From the NCBI RefSeq assembly GCF_001898575.1, contig NZ_MKUD01000029.1:40931-104930 (forward strand): 64,000 nucleotides of DNA, given 5' to 3'. The stretch is from Spirosoma sp. 48-14. Lineage in GTDB: Bacteria > Bacteroidota > Bacteroidia > Cytophagales > Spirosomataceae. Numbering within the stretch: position 1 is the first letter of the stretch; each line of letters starts with the position of its first letter. The translations under genes and the position numbers were made by a program. Below the pieces are notes generated by a model. That model saw only the letters and a program-made list of their open reading frames with translations, did not search any database and had not been told where the DNA came from. This document shows positions 51,563-60,297 of this stretch, piece by piece.

Positions 51563-52648
51563 TTGACACTACAGTATTTCGATTACAAGTATTCTTTCTC
51601 GCTCGAATCTGGTGAGAGTTTGCCGGGATTTCGGCTGGCCTATACAACGCGCGGTACCTTGAATGAAGATGGGTCGAACGTCGTATGGATATGCCATGCG
51701 CTGACGGGTAATGCCGATGCAGGCGACTGGTGGGGAGGCATGGTAGGCCCCGGTCGATATTTTGACCCTGCTCCTTCGACAGGAACCGGGCAGTTTATTG
51801 TTTGTGCCAATGTGCTGGGCTCCTGCTATGGCTCAACCGGGCCGTTGTCTGTGAACCCTGCGACCGGGCAACCCTACTATCATGATTTTCCAGCGATTAC
51901 TATTCGGGATATGGTGAACGCGCTGGATTTATTACGGCAAGAGTTAGGTATCGAAAAAATTGAAACCTGTATTGGTGGGTCGGTCGGTGGTGAGCAGGCG
52001 TTGGAATGGGCAATTTTACAACCCAACCTGATTCAGAATCTAATCATCATTGCCGCCAGCGCCGTTGCTTCGCCCTGGTGCATTGCCTTTAACGAAGCTC
52101 AACGAATGGCTATTGAAGCCGACCCAACCTGGCCAGAGAACCGAGCCGATGCGGGTGTGTCGGGGATGAAAGCAGCCCGTGCGATGGCCATGATTTCGTA
52201 TCGGAATTACGATACCTATGGATTTACACAGGCACTGGATAATAACGAGCAGTTGGACGGCTACAAATCTGCCAGTTACCAGCGGTATCAAGGCGATAAA
52301 CTGGCCGACCGATTTAATGCCTTTACGTACTGGACACTTTCCAAGGTGATGGATTCGCACAATGTGGGCCGAAATCGGGGTAGTATTCTGAATGCACTGG
52401 CCCAGATTAAAGCGTATACATTGGTGGTAGGTATTCGGTCTGATTTGCTGTTTCCACCTACTGAGCAACAGTTTCTGGCTCGCCATATTCCGAATGCGAC
52501 CTACGAAGAAATCGACTCATTATATGGTCATGATGGTTTTCTGATTGAATTTCGACCACTGGCGAACATCATTCGAAAATGGATGGCAAGCGCTCCCGTT
52601 CATGCTGAAATAGCGAAACTGGAAGCGGTTGTTCGGCAGGTTAAATAA
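51563..52648 (+). CDS. metX: Homoserine O-acetyltransferase (MetX)
   Basis: 361 aa. It activates homoserine with acetyl-CoA for MetY. The alpha/beta-hydrolase triad is present: Ser in CIGGSVGGEQALEW (~142), Asp in GIRSDLLFPPTEQ (~298) and His in YGHDGFLIEF (~327). WICHALTGNADAGDWWGG is the family's oxyanion region. The start is TTG at 51563: no ATG or GTG lies upstream in frame, and the first Met downstream would cut off the first strands. It is read after metY under the same riboswitch. Confidence 0.94.
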   Translation: MTLQYFDYKYSFSLESGESLPGFRLAYTTRGTLNEDGSNVVWICHALTGNADAGDWWGGMVGPGRYFDPAPSTGTGQFIVCANVLGSCYGSTGPLSVNPATGQPYYHDFPAITIRDMVNALDLLRQELGIEKIETCIGGSVGGEQALEWAILQPNLIQNLIIIAASAVASPWCIAFNEAQRMAIEADPTWPENRADAGVSGMKAARAMAMISYRNYDTYGFTQALDNNEQLDGYKSASYQRYQGDKLADRFNAFTYWTLSKVMDSHNVGRNRGSILNALAQIKAYTLVVGIRSDLLFPPTEQQFLARHIPNATYEEIDSLYGHDGFLIEFRPLANIIRKWMASAPVHAEIAKLEAVVRQVK

Positions 52649-52654
52649 CAGCAT

Positions 52655-53248
52655 ATGGTTTGGTATGAAGCCGAAGTTCGGCAGTTGGAAACGAAATTGA
52701 TGACATTACCGCCCGCATCCGACAGGGTGGTTTTTTATGGTAGTTCATCCATCCGGCTCTGGACAACGCTGGCGCAGGATTTTCCACAAATCAACTCCCT
52801 GAACCTTGGGTTTGGTGGATCGACGCTGGCGGCCTGCTCCTGGTTTTTTGAACGACTGCTGCTGCCCGCAGCCCCGAAAGCTGTCCTATTTTATGCAGGC
52901 GACAATGACCTGGGCGACGGCCGGCATCCCGAAGAGGTTTATTTGTTCTTCTGCACATTCGCCGATAAAATGCAGCAGCATTTTCCGGATTTGCCACTTT
53001 TCTTTTTATCTATAAAAATTAGCCCAGCCCGCTGGGGAATTGTTGATCGGATTCGGTACACCAACTATTTGATTGGCAAAGAAGTTGAAAAAAGGCGAAA
53101 TGCCCATTATATCGACATGACCGCCCCGTTGCTCTGGCCAAATGGGCAACCCCGTCGGGAGTCGTTTGAGAATGACGGACTGCATTTAAGTCCGGCTGGA
53201 TACCAGGCCTGGAAGCGAACGCTCGAACAGCAAATCCCAAGTTTTTAA
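52655..53248 (+). CDS. SGNH/GDSL-type hydrolase
   Basis: 197 aa. Block I RVVFYGSSSIRLW (~24) has GSSS where classical members have GDSL, block II is NLGFGGSTL, block III YAGDNDLGDG (~87) and block V NDGLHLSPAGY (Asp/His, ~180). The Ser-Asp-His set is complete. Substrates of the family are acyl or acetyl esters. No signal peptide is present, so it acts in the cytoplasm. It begins 6 nt after metX, so it is probably transcribed with it, although a link to methionine is not obvious. Confidence 0.85.
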   Translation: MVWYEAEVRQLETKLMTLPPASDRVVFYGSSSIRLWTTLAQDFPQINSLNLGFGGSTLAACSWFFERLLLPAAPKAVLFYAGDNDLGDGRHPEEVYLFFCTFADKMQQHFPDLPLFFLSIKISPARWGIVDRIRYTNYLIGKEVEKRRNAHYIDMTAPLLWPNGQPRRESFENDGLHLSPAGYQAWKRTLEQQIPSF

Positions 53249-53322
53249 CGATTTATTTACTTGCCTCATACTAATTTATTAGTTGGGCCGATGTATTTTC
53301 ATGGGTACTTAACACATGCGGT

Positions 53323-54051
53323 ATGAACCGTGAGTATCATAAGTGGTTCAGTCCTAATCTGAGCCGTGACATGGAATTACTCGTTTTTGGCCATGCTGGC
53401 GCGCGGGTTCTGGTGTTTCCAACCCGGCGTGGTCGATTTTATGAATATGAAGAACTGGGCCTGGTTGAGGCCTTAGCCGACCGTATTGAGAATGGATGGC
53501 TTCAGCTTTTTTGCGTAGACAGCGTCGACCGGGAAAGCGTATATAATCGTTCAGCTGCTCCGCAAGATCGCATTCGACGTCATAATCAGTATGAGCAATA
53601 CATTCTGAATGAAGTACTTACGTTTTCAAGGCTGATCAATCCTCAACCCTTTATGATTTCGCATGGATGTAGTCTGGGAGCTTACCATGCGTTGAATATT
53701 GCGTTTCGGCATCCGCAATGGTTTGGGAAAGTAGCAGCATTCAGTGGGCGTTATAACCTGTCGGAGCCCGTTGCCGAGTTTCGTGGTCTGTTTGACAACT
53801 ACTACGACGACGATATTTATTTCCACAGCCCCAACCACTTTCTGCCAAACCTACAGGATGAAGCGCTGATTGATCATCTTCGTCGAATGGAGATTGTCAT
53901 GACCGTAGGGACCGACGACCCTTTTCTTCCCAGTAATCTTAGCCTGAGCGAAACACTTTGGGCTAAGAACGTCTCGCACGACTTATACCTCTGGGATGGG
54001 CGGGCTCATCAGGCCGAAGACTGGCGAAAAATGGTGCAATTGTATCTGTAG
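53323..54051 (+). CDS. Esterase-family alpha/beta hydrolase
   Basis: 242 aa without a signal peptide. The nucleophile elbow is HGCSLGAYHAL (~113-123), Asp is probably in VGTDDPFLPSN (~200), and His in LWDGRAHQAEDW (~229). The N-terminus REYHKWFSPNLSRDMELLVFG, cut here to HKWFSPNLSRDMELL, is typical of the 'esterase family protein' group related to EstD/PHB depolymerase-like enzymes, which hydrolyse short acyl esters. It follows the SGNH hydrolase by 74 nt. Confidence 0.85.
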   Translation: MNREYHKWFSPNLSRDMELLVFGHAGARVLVFPTRRGRFYEYEELGLVEALADRIENGWLQLFCVDSVDRESVYNRSAAPQDRIRRHNQYEQYILNEVLTFSRLINPQPFMISHGCSLGAYHALNIAFRHPQWFGKVAAFSGRYNLSEPVAEFRGLFDNYYDDDIYFHSPNHFLPNLQDEALIDHLRRMEIVMTVGTDDPFLPSNLSLSETLWAKNVSHDLYLWDGRAHQAEDWRKMVQLYL

Positions 54052-54057
54052 GTGCTT

Positions 54058-55209
54058 TTATTCGGTTTGATTGAATAGCTCAAGCAAATTAGAAATCGCA
54101 TCGGACGAATGCAGGCTGTCCGTTTGAGCCAATGTAAGTCGGGCTATTTCAGAGGCTCTAGTCCGCATCTGGTTTTCATACGCTGCAATGGCCGTTTGGG
54201 TATTCGTATAGGCTTCGTTGGTCAGGCATTTGCTTAATTCGAGGGCATCCAGCATCGCCATATTAACTCCCTCACCTGCGTAAGGGGGCATTAGGTGAGC
54301 CGCATCACCCAGCAGCGTCAGGTTCGGTAAAGCCTCCCAGGTCTGGTCTACAGGCATACAGTACTGCGGGCGCAGCGTTAAGGGTAAACGGGCATTTTCG
54401 ATTAGTTCGAGCCAGCAGGCATCCCAGTCACTAAAGGTTTCCTTAAACCAGTTTATCACCTGCGCCCGGTCGCTAAAATCGATTCCATTGTCACGGAACC
54501 AGAATTCATCTGTTTTGCAGCCCGTGTAGAACACCAGGCTACCATCTCCTTTTGAGCTGACAATTAGTGTTTTTTCGTTATCAAGCGCAAAAATTTTACC
54601 ACCGTTCAACAGTGTATGGATGCTAGATACTGTGGTTTCAGTATTATAAACGCTGCCTTCTACAATGGTAACTCCCGAATAGAAAGGTTTGATTGGGGTA
54701 ATGAGTGGCCGTATTTTGGAGTTAGCTCCATCGGCGGCAATCACCAGATCGGCAAAAGCTGACGAACCATTTTTAAAATCGAGCAGCCAGCCATTGCCAT
54801 ATGGAGTTAGCGATACGAACTGGCTGTCCCATACGACGGTATCAGGTTGTAGTGAATCCAGTAATAGTTTTCTTAGCGGTCCACGGTCAATTTCTGGCCG
54901 AAACAGATCGTTACTATCATTAAAATTATCATCGAATATAACTGTTCCCGTTTTTTCTACGATCCGCGTCCGGTCGGCTCCCGGCCGATGAGCGGCTTTA
55001 AAAGCGTCTATCAGTCCGGCTTCCTGTAAGGCTAGCAAACCAGAGTCGTGGTGAAGGTCCAGTGTAGCGCCCTGTACGCGGACATGCTGATTAACATCCC
55101 GTTCGTAAACGGTCACGGTCGCTCCTTTCTGTTGTAAAAGTCGGGCGAGGGTTAGGCCTCCTGGTCCACCGCCAACGATAGCTATTTTTTTATTTGTAGT
55201 CGGGTTCAT
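54058..55209 (-). CDS. TetX-like FAD-dependent monooxygenase
   Basis: 383 aa from the ATG at 55209; the frame opens further to 55257, inside the regulator gene, but MNPTTNKKIAIVGGGPGGLTL is the natural start. FAD motifs: GGGPGGLTLARLL (~12-24), VIAADGANSKIRP (~155) and LLGDAAHLMPPYAGEGVNMAMLDALE near 280, of which GDAAHLMPPYAGEGVN is strikingly like TetX. GATLDLHHDSGLLALQEAGL (~62) also matches the TetX substrate-domain segment. TetX hydroxylates tetracyclines. It is preceded by a TetR regulator gene ending 13 nt upstream. Its true substrate is unknown; many TetX-like enzymes do not act on tetracycline. Confidence 0.85.
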   Translation of the reverse strand: MNPTTNKKIAIVGGGPGGLTLARLLQQKGATVTVYERDVNQHVRVQGATLDLHHDSGLLALQEAGLIDAFKAAHRPGADRTRIVEKTGTVIFDDNFNDSNDLFRPEIDRGPLRKLLLDSLQPDTVVWDSQFVSLTPYGNGWLLDFKNGSSAFADLVIAADGANSKIRPLITPIKPFYSGVTIVEGSVYNTETTVSSIHTLLNGGKIFALDNEKTLIVSSKGDGSLVFYTGCKTDEFWFRDNGIDFSDRAQVINWFKETFSDWDACWLELIENARLPLTLRPQYCMPVDQTWEALPNLTLLGDAAHLMPPYAGEGVNMAMLDALELSKCLTNEAYTNTQTAIAAYENQMRTRASEIARLTLAQTDSLHSSDAISNLLELFNQTE

Positions 55210-55222
55210 TGTTTTGTTGTGA

Positions 55223-55837
55223 TTACTGGTGTTTGTTCGTTTCGATAAGCATACCATTGATTACCATTTGGCAACAGTCGAGCATGAGTTTTTCAGTGAT
55301 TGGTTGCGTGGGTCGGTTAATATGCTCGACGTACTCGTTGATTAGGTCGAATAAGGGAGCGAAAAGTAATGCCCTGTGGACTTGAAACGGAAAATGTTGA
55401 ATAGTACCGGCCCTGGCATGACGAGCCATAAACCGATGAATAGGGGCAAAGAACTGACCTTCCTTAATGTCCCTCTCCCGAAATGCCTTGTTCAGTAAGG
55501 GCGATGATTTTCCATATTGCATCAGAGCAAACGCCTGCTGATTGTGTTGAAAATACCGGAAGCTGTTCTGCCAGAGCCTTTTGACACCTGCAGAAAACGC
55601 CATGCTTTCATCGAAATTTTCTAGTACAACCGCTTCATAAGTGCCCAGCACTTCGTCGATGAAAAGCTTGATAAGCAGGTCTTCTTTATTTTCGTATTTG
55701 ATGTAAATGGTTCGGGGCGATACATTGGCGGCTTTGGCCAGCTTCTGCATGCTCAGGTTTTCCAGCCCCTCTTCCTGAATGATTTTTAGCGCTATCGCTC
55801 GGATCGATTCTTCCTTTTCAATATTTCTTGGCCGCAT
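55223..55837 (-). CDS. TetR family transcriptional regulator
   Basis: 204 aa. The N-terminal helix-turn-helix is clear: AIALKIIQEEGLENLSMQKLA in two parts, then KAANVSPRTIYIKYENKEDLL (recognition helix at ~36-45). The C-terminal ligand-binding half is helical. It precedes the TetX-like gene by 13 nt on the same strand, so the two form a unit and the repressor is likely autoregulatory. A palindrome at 55874-55891, 36 nt upstream of its start, is a candidate operator. Confidence 0.9.
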   Translation of the reverse strand: MRPRNIEKEESIRAIALKIIQEEGLENLSMQKLAKAANVSPRTIYIKYENKEDLLIKLFIDEVLGTYEAVVLENFDESMAFSAGVKRLWQNSFRYFQHNQQAFALMQYGKSSPLLNKAFRERDIKEGQFFAPIHRFMARHARAGTIQHFPFQVHRALLFAPLFDLINEYVEHINRPTQPITEKLMLDCCQMVINGMLIETNKHQ

Positions 55838-55873
55838 AGAACTTGCTATTTACAGGGGTAATAGCATTTAATA

Positions 55874-55891
55874 AGTAAACGTTCATTTACT
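55874..55891. promoter_or_regulatory. Candidate TetR-type operator
   Basis: AGTAAACGTTCATTTACT: AGTAAA and TTTACT are inverted half-sites with a 6-nt spacer, 36 nt upstream of the regulator's start codon. Confidence 0.5.
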
Positions 55892-56018
55892 AAAGGGAAA
55901 TTTTCAATTAATCTTCTCCGCTTAACGCGTGTCATTTTATATGACCCGTTTCGGGCATACGCAATGCATAAAATAGAATTTGTCCAGGTGACCTCTCTAG
56001 GCTATCGATCCCGACTTG

Positions 56019-57101
56019 TCAAGGTAGCTTCTCGGTGAGGTATAAATACGGTCGGTGGAAATGATGGATAAAGATTTTCTCTTTACTATCCGGGTATTTG
56101 GCAAAATAGGTACTATCGGCTAGCAGTACAATGGTGTTGCCGGTTCGAACGTAGTCGTTGCTTTTGTAATAGTCGGGAGCGACATAGCCGTTCAGATTTT
56201 TCTTCACGGTATTGGAGGCCAGCTTACCCAGGTACTTCTGATAGTTTTTCTGGGCTTTAAGGGCAGGTTTGCTCAGGCTGTTATACACATACTTGAGTGC
56301 GATTCGTTTCAGAAGTTTCTGTTTTTTGATCATGGCCGGGGCTCCCACAAAAGGGTTGGTTGGGTTAAAATCATTGACAGTCTGAACGGTCAACGGAACT
56401 TCAGGCACCCAGTCGGCAGAGTTAACGACGTTGTAGGCCCACCCTGTCTGCGTGGCAGCTTCGTACTCATAAGCGAAATGCAGATTGCCGGGTTTAGGTC
56501 CGGCACTGCAATAGGTTTTGAACTGTATATCGGCAGGAATTCGGGATTGTTTTTGCAACTGGCGGAGGTGAGCCGTTAGAAGAAACCCAATTGCCCCTCC
56601 CTGACTGTGCCCCATGATCAGCATGTTTTTAATACTAGCCCGGTAACACGAATCGATTTTAGGGAGCATGTCTTTTGCCAGAAAGGCCGTACTGACCAGC
56701 CAACCAACATGCACGGCTGCCAATGGGCTGGATGCCAGCTCATACGCAAATTTTTCGGTGTCGCTGATCTGGAGTTCGCCTTTGGCCGGAACCATGGCCG
56801 CATAGAAATTTGCCAGCCAGCTAACACTGTTGGCCGTAGTGCCTCGAATGCTCAGAACAGCTACGCCCTGGTTGTTGGCCCAAAGATCCCAGCGGTTGTC
56901 CAGTCCGACTATCGGCGAACGATAAATTAGTTTAAATCGCTCAGGTGTTGGAAAAGCCCTGACGTAAGTCGAGTCGCCAAACTGCGCTGAGACTTTCAGA
57001 AGTTCAATATATTCCGCTTTGTCGAAACCGGGCTTTAGGGGTTGGCCGTAAAGAAACGTTGGGAGTAAAACCAGAAAAAAGTAAACAGTCGCGTGTTTCA
57101 T
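56019..57101 (-). CDS. Exported class 3 lipase-like protein
   Basis: 360 aa with a signal peptide (~1-19, ending FLYGQ). The nucleophile elbow is LIMGHSQGGAIGFLL (~168-182), Asp probably in NSADWVPEVP and His in the C-terminal FIHHFHRPYLYL. The pattern GVAVLSIRGTTANSVSWLANF (~79, cut to VLSIRGTTANSVSW) is the Lipase_3 start. It should hydrolyse acylglycerols or other esters in the periplasm or outside. A 12-bp inverted repeat lies 28 nt upstream of the start codon. Confidence 0.85.
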   Translation of the reverse strand: MKHATVYFFLVLLPTFLYGQPLKPGFDKAEYIELLKVSAQFGDSTYVRAFPTPERFKLIYRSPIVGLDNRWDLWANNQGVAVLSIRGTTANSVSWLANFYAAMVPAKGELQISDTEKFAYELASSPLAAVHVGWLVSTAFLAKDMLPKIDSCYRASIKNMLIMGHSQGGAIGFLLTAHLRQLQKQSRIPADIQFKTYCSAGPKPGNLHFAYEYEAATQTGWAYNVVNSADWVPEVPLTVQTVNDFNPTNPFVGAPAMIKKQKLLKRIALKYVYNSLSKPALKAQKNYQKYLGKLASNTVKKNLNGYVAPDYYKSNDYVRTGNTIVLLADSTYFAKYPDSKEKIFIHHFHRPYLYLTEKLP

Positions 57102-57128
57102 AGTTGAGAAATGCTAAGCAGTACTGAC

Positions 57129-57161
57129 TTGATCAATAAGCCACAATAACTTATTGATCAA
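57129..57161. repeat. Perfect 12-bp inverted repeat upstream of the lipase gene
   Basis: TTGATCAATAAG (57129-57140) pairs with CTTATTGATCAA (57150-57161). It lies between the nucleosidase stop and the lipase start and could be an operator or part of a 5' leader. No T-run follows on the coding strand. Confidence 0.6.
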
Positions 57162-57233
57162 TCGTTTAGTCTTTTCAAAAATGAAAAAAAACAGCCAGCT
57201 TACTTCATTGTACGTACTGTTTTGACTAAATGG

Positions 57234-58067
57234 CTATAACGCTTTAACCAGTGCGATCACCAGTTTGGCAGAATTGCGGGCGGCTGTCGGGTAAAATTTG
57301 TCGTAAGCAATGTGGGCTTCGGCGTCGGCCCGGTCGCTGAGGCTGCGCATAATCAGGTGGGGCACCTGAATCTGATAACAAACCTGGGCTACTGCCGCGC
57401 CTTCCATTTCGGTCGCGTCGGCCCCAAAATCGGTCCGCAAACTTTTTACTTTATCAACCGAGGCTACGAACACATCGCCCGTCACAACCGTACCTGTTAC
57501 CACCTTTACCGGACGATCCGAGACCCCACCCGACGCTAATGGAATACCTTCTAACGAGACTGTTTTGACTACCTTTTCGGCCAGATGCATCAGTGACGAA
57601 TCGGCGGGGAAATAAACGGGATTGAATTCTTTGGTGATGGCGTTGCGGGTTTGCCGGGTGGGGGTGTTTTTGTCGGTAATGGAGCTGTAATCGTGGTGAG
57701 CAGTTCGTCCGGCTATCACAATATCGCCGGGTTGTAGGTCGGGGTTGGTGCCCCCGGCAATACCCGTAAAGAGAATGCGCGACGGCCGAAAATGATCGAG
57801 CATGAGCGAGGTGGTCATGGCCGCATTCACCTTGCCAATACCCGTTTCGGCTACCACAATACGCTGTTTGCCAATTCGTCCGCAGGTAAACGTAATGCCG
57901 TCAACAACAACCGTTTTAGGTTTTTGCAACGATTCTTTAACCAAAGCTACTTCGGCTCCGAATGCACCTAGCAAGCCCGTAATGGGTTTGGCTTTATAGC
58001 GTTGACCAAAGGCGAACGACTGGACGAGTGAAAGAACGAATACGGTAAAAATGAGGTGTTTCTTCAT
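57234..58067 (-). CDS. Exported MTA/SAH nucleosidase
   Basis: 277 aa. Unlike typical cytoplasmic MTAN (about 230 aa) it starts with a signal peptide (MKKHLIFTVFVLSLVQSFAF). Catalytic residues of E. coli MTAN have clear counterparts: Glu39 (GAFGAEVALV, aligned with Glu12), Glu in TEMEGAAVAQV (Met173-Glu174) and Asp in RSLSDRADAEA (Asp197). It cleaves 5'-methylthioadenosine and S-adenosylhomocysteine to adenine and a thioribose. The permease gene ends 13 nt upstream on the same strand, so nucleosidase and purine importer are probably one operon. The export is inferred from sequence. Confidence 0.88.
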   Translation of the reverse strand: MKKHLIFTVFVLSLVQSFAFGQRYKAKPITGLLGAFGAEVALVKESLQKPKTVVVDGITFTCGRIGKQRIVVAETGIGKVNAAMTTSLMLDHFRPSRILFTGIAGGTNPDLQPGDIVIAGRTAHHDYSSITDKNTPTRQTRNAITKEFNPVYFPADSSLMHLAEKVVKTVSLEGIPLASGGVSDRPVKVVTGTVVTGDVFVASVDKVKSLRTDFGADATEMEGAAVAQVCYQIQVPHLIMRSLSDRADAEAHIAYDKFYPTAARNSAKLVIALVKAL

Positions 58068-58080
58068 GCAATAGGTCTAT

Positions 58081-59391
58081 TCAATGGCCACTTGTGAGGG
58101 CCAGTACACAAAAGACATCGACAATCAGCAGGCTCAACGGGAGCTCGGCCGTTTTGCCGATGGCCAGTTTAATCACAGTCCAGGACAGAAATCCCCAAAT
58201 CAGGCCCTGCGTAATGGAGTAACTGAACGGAATCAGCACCAGCGCCAGAAAAGCCGGTAAAGCATCGTCCAACTGCCCCCAATTGATACGGGTGACGGGC
58301 TTCATCATAAACGCACCCACCAGTACCAGTGCGGGAGCTGTAGCAATGGCCGGAATAATAGACAATAAGGGCGACAGGAACAGGAACGGAAGAAAACAGC
58401 AGCCAGCCACGATTGCCGTCAGGCCAGTACGACCACCCTGCGCAATCCCTACCGCCGATTCAATATAAGCCGTACCGGGGCTGGTACCCAGTATTCCAGC
58501 TAAGGTTGTCGCCACGGCATCGGTGAGGAGTGATCGGTTCAAATTCCGTGGATTTCCCTGCTCGTCCTGCAAGGCACCAGCTTCGGCCACACCCACAAAC
58601 GTAGACAGGCTATCGAACAGATCGGTAAAGGCGAACGCAAAAATGACCGGCCATAATGACCAGGAGAGCGAACTGACTAAATCCAGCTTGCCAAGTAGTG
58701 AAAAATCAGGTGCTGCCGAAATGCCCTGAAAATTGACCAGTGTTTTCTGCCCGAAATTAATGGCAGATGCATCGCCCCACCACCGTCCGACAGGCCAGGC
58801 TGCCAGCGTCGTCAGCACAATACCGATGATAATAGCCCCCGGTACATCGCGAATGACTAATACGCTGGTGAGCAACAACCCAAAAACAAACGTGAGAACA
58901 ATCGGGTCGTTCAGGTGAGCGATGCCAACTAACGTAGCTGGATTGGCAATGATAAACTTGGCGTTCTCAAACCCAATAAGCGTGATAAATAGTCCGATAC
59001 CCGCCGATACGGCATAGCGTAACGGTTGCGGAATGGCTCGGACAATGGCCGACCGAAGATTCAGTACCGACATCAGGAGAAACAAAACTCCCGCCCAAAA
59101 AACGGCTCCCAAGGCTACTTCGGGCCGAATACCCATCCCTTTTACAGCCGTGAAGGTAAAGAAGGCATTCATGCCCATACCCGGCGCTACTACAATAGGG
59201 TTACGAGCATATAGACCCATCATCAGGCTGCAAAAGAAAGAAAGCAGCACCGTTGCCGTCAGAACGCCACTAAATGGTAAACCCGCCTGGCTCAAAATCG
59301 CCGGATTCACGACAATGATGTACATCGTCGCCAGAAAGGTCGAAACACCGGCCAGGATTTCGGTTCGGTAATTCCGGGTAGGAGTAGTCAT
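58081..59391 (-). CDS. NCS2-family purine permease (AzgA-like)
   Basis: 436 aa from the ATG at 59391 (MTTPTRNYRTEILAGVSTFL). Other in-frame ATGs at 59412 and 59472 lie in the repetitive AATGACC sequence and add no known domain. The AzgA-type motifs NPIVVAPGMGMNAFFTFT, GLFITLIGFENAKFI and GTSPGTAYIESAVGIAQGGRTGL are present, with about 12 transmembrane segments. The family imports guanine, hypoxanthine or adenine with protons. It is followed by the exported nucleosidase gene, and the pair suggests purine salvage from outside. Confidence 0.92.
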   Translation of the reverse strand: MTTPTRNYRTEILAGVSTFLATMYIIVVNPAILSQAGLPFSGVLTATVLLSFFCSLMMGLYARNPIVVAPGMGMNAFFTFTAVKGMGIRPEVALGAVFWAGVLFLLMSVLNLRSAIVRAIPQPLRYAVSAGIGLFITLIGFENAKFIIANPATLVGIAHLNDPIVLTFVFGLLLTSVLVIRDVPGAIIIGIVLTTLAAWPVGRWWGDASAINFGQKTLVNFQGISAAPDFSLLGKLDLVSSLSWSLWPVIFAFAFTDLFDSLSTFVGVAEAGALQDEQGNPRNLNRSLLTDAVATTLAGILGTSPGTAYIESAVGIAQGGRTGLTAIVAGCCFLPFLFLSPLLSIIPAIATAPALVLVGAFMMKPVTRINWGQLDDALPAFLALVLIPFSYSITQGLIWGFLSWTVIKLAIGKTAELPLSLLIVDVFCVLALTSGH

Positions 59392-59396
59392 TAGAT

Positions 59397-59505
59397 GGTC
59401 ATTGGTTGTCATTAAAGATGCATTTGGCGCTAATTGGACTGTATTTCGTACGCAACATACAAGAAATGACAATTAATGACGCAAAGCAAATGGCAACCAA
59501 TGACC
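59397..59505. repeat. Inverted repeat GGTCATTGGTTGTCATT upstream of the permease gene
   Basis: GGTCATTGGTTGTCATT (59397-59413) and AATGGCAACCAATGACC (59489-59505) pair at 16 of 17 positions across a 75-nt middle that contains another ATGACAATTAATGAC word. The repeat region ends 10 nt before the NagB-like stop at 59515 and reaches the permease start. Confidence 0.7.
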
Positions 59506-59514
59506 ACGCTGTAA

Positions 59515-60237
59515 TTAAAGCAATTTTCCAGCCGCTTCGTCAACCCAAACCCGGCCATTGGGGTGCGTTTGCATAATACTGGCTGGTACTTCGTTGGTGA
59601 TGGGCCCGGTCAGGGCTTCGCGCAGCTTTGACGCTTTCTTTTCGCCACTCACCAGCAAAATCACGTCGCGCGCTTCGGCCAGATGCCGTAGGCCAACGGT
59701 GATTCCCTGCGTTAAGGTCGTTTCTTTATCGAAATATTTCTGCCCAACGGTAATTGTACTTTCGGCTAATTGCGATACGTGACACCCTAAGTTGAATGGC
59801 GTTCCGGGTTCATTGAGGGCAATATGTCCGTTCATGCCCATACCAACGAGCAGTAAATCCAATCCGCCATGCGCCCGGATCACCGCATCGATTTTGGCGC
59901 ATTCGGCTGGGAGATCTGCTGATTTGGCATCGAACACATGAATCTGGTCGGGCCGTAGCTGTAGCGGATTGAACAAGTCCCGAAACACGTAATACGAGCA
60001 ACTACCGAAGTCATCCGGCCCAAAGCCAACCCATTCGTCAAGCCCTACAAACGTGCATTGGCTAACGTCAACTTTCCCGGCTTTCGCCAGGGCTACAAAT
60101 CGGTGGTAGGTTTCGATGGGGGTATCGCCGGATGCCAGGCAAAGCAGGGCGTTAGGTTTTTTAGTGATCAGCGCGGCAATGTACTCAGCCGTATGTTGCG
60201 AAAGGGTGTTGTGGTCAGGGAATTTTTGAATAGTCAT
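59515..60237 (-). CDS. Glucosamine-6-phosphate deaminase-like protein (NagB/PGL family)
   Basis: 240 aa. It has the NagB order: LCLASGDTPIETYHRF (~32), CTFVGLDEWVGF (Asp of GLDE, ~64-75), LLVGMGMNGHIALNEPGTPF (His in NGHIA and Glu in NEP, ~135) and a C-terminal SGEKKASKLREALTGP (~195). It should turn glucosamine-6-phosphate into fructose-6-phosphate and ammonia. The divergent residues and the Trp in GLDEW also fit the galactosamine/6-phosphogluconolactonase-like branch, so the exact sugar is uncertain. Confidence 0.85.
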   Translation of the reverse strand: MTIQKFPDHNTLSQHTAEYIAALITKKPNALLCLASGDTPIETYHRFVALAKAGKVDVSQCTFVGLDEWVGFGPDDFGSCSYYVFRDLFNPLQLRPDQIHVFDAKSADLPAECAKIDAVIRAHGGLDLLLVGMGMNGHIALNEPGTPFNLGCHVSQLAESTITVGQKYFDKETTLTQGITVGLRHLAEARDVILLVSGEKKASKLREALTGPITNEVPASIMQTHPNGRVWVDEAAGKLL

Positions 60238-60297
60238 GTTTAATTGGTTTTCGGCTTACGGCAGTCCGGTCTAAACCGAAAGCTGCAAACCGAGCTA

